The notes beneath the pieces are model-generated. The model saw nothing but the letters and a program-made list of their open reading frames with translations. It did no database searches and was not told where the DNA came from. Position numbers and translations under genes: made by a program. 7,007 bases of DNA, taken from NCBI GenBank assembly GCA_003978075.1, contig QOAM01000079.1, positions 1-7,007 of the forward strand, given 5' to 3'. Positions 1 to 4,735 of the stretch are shown here, piece after piece; position 1 is the stretch's first letter; the number at the start of each line of letters is the position of its first letter. The stretch comes from Thermodesulfatator sp. (lineage in GTDB: Bacteria; Desulfobacterota; Thermodesulfobacteria; Thermodesulfobacteriales; Thermodesulfobacteriaceae).

Positions 1-87
1 GCAACAAGAGATACGATGAAAGAGATAGAAATTTTGTCCAACATGGGAACAATATCTAAAGTACCGACTACAAGGCTTACTTTTTAG
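1..87 (+). CDS. possible C-terminal end of a gene cut by the window edge
   Basis: The first frame of the plus strand is open from base 1 to a TAG at 85-87, giving 28 residues that end in TTRLTF. The composition (KEIEIL, ISKVPTTRL) is plausible for protein, and the frame has no stop before the edge. No family was recognised. An open run this short can arise by chance, so this is only a candidate for the 3' end of a gene starting to the left. No clear terminator follows; the next bases are AT-rich. Confidence 0.3.
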   Translation, partial: ATRDTMKEIEILSNMGTISKVPTTRLTF

Positions 88-115
88 AAAAATTTTCATT
101 TTTGGCCTTAAATAG

Positions 116-319
116 GCGCAAAATTACCTCATTTATTCAGAGGTCTCTTTAATAATCAAGGTCCACAAACCAGTATTAAAGTGGGAGCTTGGAAGAGAGG
201 TCAGGGGAGCCATTCTGTTTTATCCGCTGGAGGAGGACTGCAGGAAATTCACAAAAAGCGAGGAAATTACGAGTTTTGAAAAACCCGTAAAGATCATCCC
301 CGTGCCCTTAAATCCTTAA
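116..319 (+). pseudogene. possible 5'-truncated gene remnant, 67 codons
   Basis: Frame 2 is open from just after a TAG at 113-115 to a TAA at 317-319. It contains no ATG, GTG or TTG usable as an early start, so it cannot be a normal complete gene. The translation still looks protein-like: a middle part with VRGAILFYPLEED and a C-terminus with KPVKIIPVPLNP. Alternating hydrophobic strands and charged Lys/Glu are typical of thermophile proteins. The ending, with short beta strands and a LFYPLEE motif, recalls the last strands of some nuclease or McrC-like restriction proteins, but this is a weak impression. It would converge on the minus-strand gene ending at 333, leaving 13 bases between the stops, as real convergent genes often do. 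Alternatively it is chance open frame in a 320-base spacer. Confidence 0.35.
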
Positions 320-332
320 ATTGAATCCTGAA

Positions 333-935
333 TCACCAGATCCGGGGCTTAAAGTCGGGGTCGTTGGCGATGCGGATGATCCCTCCCTCGGACTTGAGCA
401 CAAAAAGACCCCGCCGATAGGCGTATTTATCCACTCCTTCCTCAAAGGTTATACCCGCTACCGCCCCATATACCCGATAATCCCTGTATTTGGGATTGAG
501 ATCCTTAAACTCCCTCAGCTTCTCCAGAAATTCGTCCACATCCTCCTTCTTCACCGTGGTCTTTACCTCGATGATTACCACCTCTTCGTCGTTCTCAAGA
601 AAGATGTCGTATTCGGCAATTTTCCGCCCCTGCTCGTCCTCCACCTCAATCCTTCGGGCCGAACGCCTCACCTTTATCCCCCGCTCCCGAAAGAGATTCA
701 CCGCCCCGGGCTCCACCAGGGCCTCCACCAGCTTCCCCCACTGCGTGGTAAAAAGATTGGCAAGCTCCCTGATCTTTTCTTCCGTCCTTTCGCTTTCTTC
801 TCTCAACCTGCGGTCTGTTTCCCGCCCCTGCTCCCGCAAACTTTCCCTCAGCTCTTTAATTTCTTCCCCTATTTGATCCAGACGTTTCCCCACCTCCTGA
901 AGATAGGCCCACACACTCTCCGGCGTCGGTCCCAT
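333..935 (-). CDS. DUF3782-like protein: coiled coil plus PD-(D/E)XK nuclease-like domain
   Basis: The protein has 200 residues. Residues about 8-65 are a charged, heptad-like helix (KRLDQIGEEIKELRESL and following), predicted to be a coiled coil. Residues about 66-200 look like the PD-(D/E)XK-type domain found in DUF3782/COG5493-like proteins, which are common in thermophiles and in cyanobacteria. LVEALVEPG near 69-77 supplies a possible early Glu. D110 in AEYDIFL is followed by VVIIEVKTTV with E123 and K125, the classic D-x(n)-E-x-K metal-binding pattern. That pattern suggests DNA cleavage or binding, but the biological role of the family is not established. The ATG at 933-935 has GGAGG about seven bases upstream in the transcript. 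The gene follows a terminator that ends the previous unit, so it probably has its own promoter in 936-1019. All three core residues are present, so it appears intact. Confidence 0.8.
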   Translation of the reverse strand: MGPTPESVWAYLQEVGKRLDQIGEEIKELRESLREQGRETDRRLREESERTEEKIRELANLFTTQWGKLVEALVEPGAVNLFRERGIKVRRSARRIEVEDEQGRKIAEYDIFLENDEEVVIIEVKTTVKKEDVDEFLEKLREFKDLNPKYRDYRVYGAVAGITFEEGVDKYAYRRGLFVLKSEGGIIRIANDPDFKPRIW

Positions 936-1019
936 CCCTTATCCTCCGACGGAAATTTCTATGTTTACTTTTTACTAATTCCGAAAGGTTAGGTTCGCAA
1001 GTTTCTGGAAAAAATACCG

Positions 1020-1050
1020 AAAAAAGAAGGGCGGGCCGATGGCCCGCCCT
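1020..1050 (-). terminator. strong intrinsic terminator after the acidic-protein gene
   Basis: Bases 1028-1050 form a perfect 10-bp stem, AGGGCGGGCC (1028-1037) pairing with GGCCCGCCCT (1041-1050), with a GAT loop. Read on the minus strand, the stem is followed by TC and then a run of six T at 1025-1020, with more T-rich sequence beyond. It starts six bases past the stop of the gene at 1057-1665. This is a textbook Rho-independent terminator for minus-strand transcription, and it separates the acidic/basic gene pair from the nuclease-like gene downstream. Confidence 0.9.
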
Positions 1051-1056
1051 AGGGCC

Positions 1057-1665
1057 TTAAAGCTCCTCCGCCACCTTCACCACTACACGGGCTATCTCGT
1101 AGGGATCAAGATCCTTTTTCAGGTCGAAGCGGCGAATCTCCACCTCGTCCGGGGTCCAGTCGGGATGGTGGAGATGAATGCGCCCCTCAAAGGTTTGGGC
1201 CAGATCCTTCACCTCCCGCCATCTCTTCGCCCGGTTACCCCCGTCCACCACCACATAGACGCTGGCCGCAGCCTCTCCCTCCTCCGGAGACCAGATGAAG
1301 ACCCCTACCTCGTGCCTGATCCGTCTTTCCTCCTCCCCATCCTCCTCTTCCTCGTCCTCCTCGTCATCCTCTTCTTCCTCGTCGTCCTCCCACTCCTCTT
1401 CGTCTTCTCCCCACCCTTCTTCTACTTCCTCGTCCTCACGATCTTCATAGTCTTCTTCCTCTTCCTCTTCCTCTTCCTCCGTTTCCGCCTCGGAAACGAG
1501 AGACCAGACGATGTAGCGGTCCTCCGGATTTATATCGCCGGGGAGAAGAAGGGTCTCCTCATCCAGTTCGGTCACGGCGGTGTCTAGCCTTTCGAAAAAC
1601 TCCCTCAATTCCTTCTCCGCCCTGGCGGATTCCGAAGTCACGAGGTTTAAGGCTTCAAGTTTCAT
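1057..1665 (-). CDS. hypothetical protein with long Glu/Asp tract
   Basis: The 202-residue protein has three parts. Residues 1-59 form a helical N-terminus (AEKELREFFERLDTAV) followed by a short hydrophobic stretch (DRYIVWSLV). Residues 61-113 are extremely acidic: 44 of these 53 positions are Glu or Asp, broken by a few Trp, Tyr and Gly. Residues 116-202 look folded, with strands around VGVFIWSP, ASVYVVVDGG and EIARVVVKVAEEL. No family was recognised. The ATG at 1663-1665 sits five bases after AAGGAGGTG, whose leading TAA is the stop of the gene before it, so the two are almost certainly translated from one message. That partner protein is strongly basic. The acidic tract may act as a nucleic-acid mimic or a charge partner for it, which is inference. 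The frame is certain in spite of the low complexity, because both flanking domains look normal in the same frame. Confidence 0.8.
   Translation of the reverse strand: MKLEALNLVTSESARAEKELREFFERLDTAVTELDEETLLLPGDINPEDRYIVWSLVSEAETEEEEEEEEEDYEDREDEEVEEGWGEDEEEWEDDEEEEDDEEDEEEEDGEEERRIRHEVGVFIWSPEEGEAAASVYVVVDGGNRAKRWREVKDLAQTFEGRIHLHHPDWTPDEVEIRRFDLKKDLDPYEIARVVVKVAEEL
1455..1478 (-). repeat. hexanucleotide tandem repeat within the acidic tract
   Basis: Four perfect copies of CTTCCT on the plus strand (AGGAAG on the coding strand) encode part of the poly-Glu run near residues 63-71. The wider stretch 1327-1485 is almost pure C/T on the plus strand. Changes in copy number by slippage would add or remove two Glu codons and keep the frame. 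Confidence 0.85.
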
Positions 1666-1670
1666 TATGC

Positions 1671-1680
1671 CACCTCCTTA
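1671..1680 (-). promoter_or_regulatory. Shine-Dalgarno overlapping the upstream stop codon
   Basis: On the minus strand the sequence is TAAGGAGGTG followed by GCATA and the ATG at 1665-1663. The TAA (1680-1678) is the stop of the basic-protein gene and also begins the ribosome binding site of the acidic-protein gene. This arrangement fixes the start of the downstream gene and implies coupled translation of the pair. Confidence 0.85.
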
Positions 1681-2091
1681 TTTAGATTTTTTGTTTTTTA
1701 AAGACCGGGACCGGTCCTCGGTCCTCCTTCGGGAGCTCTTCCTTCTCCTCCCGGTGCAGATGCGAGGATCGTTCTTGTTGGAAGTAAGAAAAAGCACCCT
1801 GCTTCTTCTTTTTCCCTTAACGGCCAGATAACAGCCCGGTTTAAGCAGGCTTGATTTCCAGAAAAGCTCCAGGTGGTTGTTTATCCAGACAGCAAGTTCG
1901 CTAACCCGGGCCTGCTGTTTGAATTTACCCTCGTGAAGATAGTGGTCCGCCACCGCGTTTTTCAGGCACTGATGGAGATGAGAAAGGCGGACGCCGGTGC
2001 CCTCCTGATTCTCGCGCCGGAAGATGCGGAGAAGAAGTTCGGCCCTCTCCAAGGTATCCTTCCTTATCCTTCGGGAACTTTTCTTTTTCAT
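1678..2091 (-). CDS. hypothetical small, strongly basic protein
   Basis: The protein has 137 residues. The N-terminus is basic (MKKKSSRRIRKDTLERAELLL, residues 1-21). A central part at about 15-90 looks folded, with helices (LSHLHQCLKNAVADHYLH, VSELAVWINNHLELFW) and two isolated Cys. A beta-like stretch, CYLAVKGKRRSRVLFLTS, spans 87-104. The last 24 residues, 114-137, contain 13 Lys/Arg along with many Ser (GRRRKSSRRRTEDRSRS), resembling a disordered nucleic-acid-binding tail. No family was recognised. The ATG at 2089-2091 follows GGGAGG at eight bases. The gene immediately precedes the acidic-protein gene with a 12-base gap and lies 121 bases downstream of the AAA+ ATPase, beyond a hairpin. 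A role in binding DNA or RNA is inferred from charge only. A small toxin-like or chromatin-like protein cannot be told apart here. Confidence 0.75.
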   Translation of the reverse strand: MKKKSSRRIRKDTLERAELLLRIFRRENQEGTGVRLSHLHQCLKNAVADHYLHEGKFKQQARVSELAVWINNHLELFWKSSLLKPGCYLAVKGKRRSRVLFLTSNKNDPRICTGRRRKSSRRRTEDRSRSLKNKKSK

Positions 2092-2184
2092 GAAAAGCCT
2101 CCCTTTTGAAATCAGGCTTCTTTAAAATTAGAGGCGAATTTTTCGATTTAAAAATCGTGTCTTTTTCTTGTCGGCCAAAGGTTT

Positions 2185-2209
2185 GCGGGGGCACTCGCCC
2201 CCGCTTTTT
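2185..2209. terminator. GC-rich hairpin after the AAA+ ATPase gene
   Basis: GCGGGGGC (2185-2192) pairs perfectly with GCCCCCGC (2197-2204) around an ACTC loop, eight G-C pairs. Five T follow on the plus strand (2205-2209), the classic layout for plus-strand termination, yet no plus-strand gene is seen. On the minus strand it lies three to eight bases past the stop of the ATPase gene, where termination would be expected, but the exit sequence is AAACC rather than a T run. It probably ends or attenuates transcription of the ATPase gene and may not stop all of it. Confidence 0.65.
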
Positions 2210-2212
2210 AGG

Positions 2213-3523
2213 TTAGAAGCCCCAGGGTGATTCTTCCTTAAGGCCCATTAGGTTCAGGGTGTGGGAGAGGATGAAGTTGAGGGCCTTTACCGGACGATCC
2301 TCGTAATAGTCTTTGATGCGCAGGAGGACCCTGCGGGCCTGGGCCGCCACCGCGGGAGGAATGATTTGGGAGGAAGCCTCCTCGAGCCACCTTTCCCCCT
2401 CCTCACCTTCCAAGAGATCCCCCAGATAGTAGCGGAGCATCTTCTTCCGGGCTTTGGGAGGCATGTAATCCATGAAAACTACCAGATCGAAGCGCCGGGC
2501 CAGGGCCGGATCTAGTTCCTCTACAGAATTGCAGATCCAGATGGTAGGCACCGCATTCTCCTCCAGTACCCGGTTAAACCAGCTCTTGTCCACCATGCGG
2601 TTTAGGAAGGTGTCCGCATCGTCAAAAAGGATAAGGGCTCTTTTCCCCTCAAGGAGATGATTGGCCAGGGTGTAGGAGAAAAAGCGGTCCATTTCGTGAT
2701 AGGTCTCCTTCCGCCGATCCTTTCCCGTACGTTTCCAGGGTAAGGGCTCGTAAAGTACGGCCTCCACCTCCCGGGCCAGGAGTCTGGCCAGCTCGGTCTT
2801 TCCCGAGCCCGGCGGTCCGTAAAGAAAAATGTGCGTGCCCCTTTCGGGATGGTCCAGAGAGGCGGCAAGGTAAGCGCGAAGGAGGCCGAGTTCCGGGAGA
2901 TAATCATAGTCCGCAGGGGTGAGGCGAGAGGGAGGCGCCACGCGCAGGGAACCCTCAAGCACACTCTGTATGGTAAAGGAGGAAGAGTAAAGTTCTCCGG
3001 CCAGACCGAGGGGCATTTCGATCTCATCCGGAAGATTGAAGACCACGAGACCGGTCCGTCCGAGCAGGCTGTAATTAAGGAGGACGGTTTCTATCCGGTC
3101 CACCGGAATCCACTCGTAGAGGAGACCGAAGAGGGCCACGATCTGAGAGTGCGCCATCTCATCCATTAGCGCCTCCAGGACCCACCGAAAACGGGGATAA
3201 GTTCTATAAATGACGGCGAAGGCCAGAAACTCGAACTCTACCTCGTCCAGACCCAGAAACTGCGCCAGATCTAAAAGATTCTTCCTGAAAGCCTGGTCAA
3301 TATCCCAGCGATGAACCTCTCCTAAATTCCCACCGAAGTTTTCGGCAAGCTCCCGGGAATATTCCAGAAAATCCTTTACCAAGGACTCCTTCCGGGCCAC
3401 GGCTGGTGCTACCCTCCGGAACCTTTCCACCATCCACCGGGCATAGTTGTGGGCCGGATGTACAAAGGCCTCCTTGACCCGCGGCCTGGCCTCCCGGGAA
3501 ACCTTAAGGGATCTTCGGGCCAT
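2213..3523 (-). CDS. AAA+ ATPase with N-terminal helical domain
   Basis: The protein has 436 residues from the ATG at 3521-3523. A GTG six bases upstream is in frame but lies inside the Shine-Dalgarno, so the ATG is preferred. Residues 1-200 are a mostly helical domain with LDLAQFLGLDEVEFEFLAFAVIYRTYPRFRWVLEAL-type helices (quoted in part), as in a known but poorly characterised bacterial AAA family that shares LYGPPGSGKTELA and VPTIWICN-type motifs. Walker A is GPPGSGKT at 236-243. Walker B is ALILFDDAD at 296-304, with Asp-Asp in place of the usual Asp-Glu. Sensor 1 is N332 in IWICNSVEELD. The arginine finger candidates are R343 and R344 in LARRFDLVV, and a small helical lid with PPAVAAQARR follows. 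These residues predict a ring-forming ATP-driven remodelling enzyme; its substrate is unknown. Downstream are the basic and acidic genes, past a hairpin. Confidence 0.85.
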   Translation of the reverse strand: MARRSLKVSREARPRVKEAFVHPAHNYARWMVERFRRVAPAVARKESLVKDFLEYSRELAENFGGNLGEVHRWDIDQAFRKNLLDLAQFLGLDEVEFEFLAFAVIYRTYPRFRWVLEALMDEMAHSQIVALFGLLYEWIPVDRIETVLLNYSLLGRTGLVVFNLPDEIEMPLGLAGELYSSSFTIQSVLEGSLRVAPPSRLTPADYDYLPELGLLRAYLAASLDHPERGTHIFLYGPPGSGKTELARLLAREVEAVLYEPLPWKRTGKDRRKETYHEMDRFFSYTLANHLLEGKRALILFDDADTFLNRMVDKSWFNRVLEENAVPTIWICNSVEELDPALARRFDLVVFMDYMPPKARKKMLRYYLGDLLEGEEGERWLEEASSQIIPPAVAAQARRVLLRIKDYYEDRPVKALNFILSHTLNLMGLKEESPWGF

Positions 3524-3527
3524 ACAC

Positions 3528-3535
3528 ACCTCCTT
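3528..3535 (-). promoter_or_regulatory. Shine-Dalgarno that sets the ATPase start
   Basis: On the minus strand AAGGAGGT at 3535-3528 is followed by GTGT and then the ATG at 3523-3521, five bases after AGGAGG. The competing in-frame GTG at 3529-3527 overlaps this element and cannot use it, so the protein should start at the ATG. Confidence 0.8.
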
Positions 3536-3582
3536 CTAAAGTTTTGTGCTGTAAATTCTTACGCGTGATTTTTCGATTAACG

Positions 3583-3599
3583 AATGGGGCTATCCCATT
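3583..3599. promoter_or_regulatory. small dyad upstream of the ATPase gene
   Basis: AATGGG (3583-3588) and CCCATT (3594-3599) form a perfect 6-bp inverted repeat with a five-base centre, 60 bases upstream of the ATPase start. It lies in the region where a promoter would be expected and could be an operator. No convincing -35/-10 pair was found, and a dyad of this size can occur by chance. Confidence 0.25.
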
Positions 3600-3634
3600 G
3601 ATAGTTAAGGAATTGCGGACCAAGGCGGAGGAAG

Positions 3635-3660
3635 CTAAAGTGGCCCCCGAGATTTGGACA
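3635..3660 (+). repeat. possible left terminal repeat of an IS3-type element
   Basis: The stretch reads CTAAAGTGGCCCCCGAG followed by ATTTGGACA. Many IS3-family elements begin with a pattern of the form TGnACTGnCCCCC, A-rich bases, then TTGGACA, and this stretch matches that plan closely. It lies directly before the orfA remnant at 3663, the usual distance in such elements. No matching right end was found in the window, so the element is incomplete. Confidence 0.5.
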
Positions 3661-3662
3661 GC

Positions 3663-3830
3663 GTGGGCAGACGAAAAATAAGCCCAAGAAATATTCTCCG
3701 GAATTCAAGGCCAAAGTAGCCCTTGAGGCTCTGGGGAAAGAGAAGTCTCTTTCGGAGCTGGCTGCGCAATTTGATCTTCATCCCAACCTGATCTCGAAAC
3801 GGTGGATCGAGAGCTACGATCGGGAGAGGT
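3663..3830 (+). pseudogene. IS3-family transposase OrfA remnant, frameshifted and truncated
   Basis: Translation of 3681 to about 3800 gives KPKKYSPEFKAKVALEAL, then GKEKSLSELAAQFDLHPNLISK. This is the helix-turn-helix N-terminus of IS3/IS911-type OrfA (HTH_Tnp_1), which binds the element ends. A GTG at 3663-3665 encodes a plausible start (GRRK), but it is one base out of frame with the rest. A single lost A in the A run at 3674-3678 would explain this. After ISKRW the family resemblance stops near 3800-3830, about 45-50 residues in, where roughly 90-100 are normal. There is no orfB with a DDE domain. The copy is therefore dead. It lies between the ATPase gene and the tail module and marks past insertion and decay. 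Confidence 0.75.
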
Positions 3831-3924
3831 GTCATTTCATTAAAACCTTGGACGCTTGGGAGGGGGTGGTTAATGTGCGAAAATTGACGGTGCACCAAGG
3901 GGTTATGAAACTTTACAATTTTGT
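3831..3924. other. non-coding spacer after the orfA remnant
   Basis: From about 3829 the sequence changes from OrfA-like coding to GTGTCATTTCATTAAAACC and then a G-rich stretch (GGGAGGGGGTGG). No gene on either strand is supported; open frames across it are artefacts of the flanking remnants. The abrupt loss of OrfA similarity at its left edge suggests a deletion or a second insertion junction. It might be part of another decayed mobile element, which could not be identified. Confidence 0.4.
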
Positions 3925-3940
3925 GTGTTCAAGGTTTTTT
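3925..3940. repeat. direct repeat, copy 1
   Basis: GTGTTCAAGGTTTTTT occurs here and again, with one extra T, at 4007-4023, 82 bases further on. The second copy lies between the two large palindromes and this copy lies 23 bases before the first. Such spaced copies could be protein-binding sites at the end of a mobile element; that role is inference. Confidence 0.7.
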
Positions 3941-3963
3941 CCGGAAAATATAATTATGTGGAT

Positions 3964-4063
3964 GGTGCCCGATTTCGGCAAAGTTGCCGAATCCGAGCAC
4001 CCGGGGGTGTTCAAGGTTTTTTTAGGGTGCTCGAATTCGGCAAGATTGCCGATTTCGGGCACC
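3964..4063. repeat. pair of near-palindromes forming a larger inverted repeat
   Basis: Two 38-base units (3964-4001 and 4026-4063) are each almost palindromic, GGTGCCCGATTTCGGCAA pairing with TTGCCGAATCCGAGCACC in the first (16 of 18 pairs). They are also inverted repeats of one another: extended to 39 bases (3964-4002 and 4025-4063) they match at 34 positions. As direct repeats they match at 31 of 38. The spacer holds a copy of the GTGTTCAAGG repeat. Either two separate hairpins or one long hairpin could form. Candidates are the end of an IS (some IS21-like ends carry repeated sites), a MITE or REP-like element, or a recombination site. It is too long and lacks the T run of a normal terminator. 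Confidence 0.85.
4007..4023. repeat. direct repeat, copy 2
   Basis: GTGTTCAAGGTTTTTTT is the second copy of the repeat at 3925-3940, located between the two palindromes. The 16-base match at an 82-base offset is unlikely by chance, although part of it is a T run. Confidence 0.7.
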
Positions 4064-4073
4064 CCTCCGGAGA

Positions 4074-4223
4074 TCATCTGGAAGGGCTCAAGGGATAGTT
4101 AGTAATGAGTACTCCCGACGACTCTTCTCTAGGGTTTACCTTCCTTGTCCCGGCGCTAAAGGGGATCCCTACTTCAAGGGCGTGGTAGATCTTGAAGGCC
4201 TTGTGCACCCTCGGATGATCCAC
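4074..4223 (-). CDS. possible 49-residue ORF or gene remnant after the tail module
   Basis: From a GTG at 4221-4223 the frame runs 49 codons to a TGA at 4074-4076. The translation (HKAFKIYHALEVGIPF, then AGTRKVNPREESSGVL, ending LSPSR) is protein-like but was not recognised. The frame is the same as that of the tail gene ending at 4230, and only CCC GAA separates that stop from this GTG. No good ribosome binding site precedes the GTG. The stretch could be a short real gene, the former C-terminal part of a longer protein now split by a TGA, or a fragment of another gene joined at a recombination point near the IS relic. Confidence 0.3.
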   Translation of the reverse strand: MDHPRVHKAFKIYHALEVGIPFSAGTRKVNPREESSGVLITNYPLSPSR

Positions 4224-4229
4224 TTCGGG

Positions 4230-4724
4230 TCAAAGGATTATCTCCTCTTGGGACACCGGCTCCACAAAGTCGAAAAATACCGGCTCAGGTAAACGGGTGG
4301 CCTTGAAGTCCTGAGGTAAAAAAGCAAACCGCCCAGGACGGGTAGACTTGAGGCGATAGGTGCCCTTCCCCCCAGACAGACTCACGAGAAAAACCTTGAC
4401 CAGGCGTCCTTCAGCGTCCCTTAAAAGCACCTTAAAGTCCCCCTGCAGATCAACTTGATTCCCCTGCGCATCGAGAATGGCAAAAGAGACGACAATAGAG
4501 TCTTGGCCATCAGCCAGGGCCGTTCGCTTGTCAAGCTGGAGGTGAAGTAAGGGCAAAGGCTTGGGATCTTTGAAGCTTCGGGTCTCTGGATCGTAGATCT
4601 TGCCTACCAAAGAGGGATCGGGAGAGGGGATCTCTACCCGGTCGTTCCCCTCTATCCGGTGCTCGGATTCGTCGATGGCGATGACTTCCCGGGTTAGGGG
4701 GTTAAACACCGCATAGTAATACAC
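4230..4724 (-). CDS. phage tail accessory protein with Ig-like C-terminal domain
   Basis: The protein has 164 residues with a GTG start at 4722-4724, five bases after GGAGGTGA and eleven bases after the stop of the preceding gene. The N-terminus, YYYAVFNPLTREVIAIDE with GKIYDPETRSFKDP at 41-54, matches the style of small phage proteins near tail fibres, which often carry a phrase of the form V/GxIYDPETxxF. Residues about 62-140 (LDKRTALADGQDSIVVSFAI, then LDAQGNQV, and later GGKGTYRLKSTRPGRFAF) resemble a bacterial Ig-like fold of the invasin/Big_1 type, including the ADGQDS motif and the closing GTYRLKSTRPG turn. Such domains decorate virions and bind host surface sugars. It is the last gene of the tail run. 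Function as a surface decoration or adhesion part is inferred from domain style and position. Confidence 0.7.
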   Translation of the reverse strand: MYYYAVFNPLTREVIAIDESEHRIEGNDRVEIPSPDPSLVGKIYDPETRSFKDPKPLPLLHLQLDKRTALADGQDSIVVSFAILDAQGNQVDLQGDFKVLLRDAEGRLVKVFLVSLSGGKGTYRLKSTRPGRFAFLPQDFKATRLPEPVFFDFVEPVSQEEIIL

Positions 4725-4735
4725 GGCTCACCTCC

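Noticed and set aside
34..50. TTTGTCCAACATGGG as a possible right end of the IS3-type element
   Set aside because: Only the TGTCCAA core agrees with the inverse of the left end; the C run and the outer bases do not match.
321..992. Long plus-strand open frame (223 codons) over the nuclease-like gene
   Set aside because: It is antisense to a gene with a good start, a clear coiled coil and a D-x-E-x-K motif. Its own translation is Pro/Leu/His-rich with no family look.
936..1019. Promoter for the nuclease-like gene
   Set aside because: AT-rich sequence with candidates such as TTGCGA and TAGTAA at 17-base spacing, but the match to a consensus is too poor to call.
1039..1587. Plus-strand frame with long Leu/Phe/Val-rich stretches resembling membrane segments
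   Set aside because: The hydrophobic run is the complement of the Glu/Asp codon tract on the minus strand, and there is no ribosome site.
1925..2194. Minus-strand 89-codon frame overlapping the start of the basic-protein gene
   Set aside because: It overlaps the better-supported gene in another frame, runs through the terminator hairpin and has a low-complexity C-terminus (SSPHLPARESGG).
2602..3027. Minus-strand 141-codon frame inside the ATPase gene
   Set aside because: It is a shifted frame of the ATPase; the Walker motifs lie in the chosen frame.
3538..3683. Plus-strand open frame ending KVAPEIWTAWADEK, over the presumed IS left end
   Set aside because: It has no clear start signal, and its 3' part coincides with the IS3-like end sequence, so it is more likely a by-product. 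Noted because its last 25 residues look protein-like.
3635..3898. Minus-strand frame opposite the orfA remnant
   Set aside because: The OrfA similarity is on the plus strand, and the opposite frame has no recognisable content.
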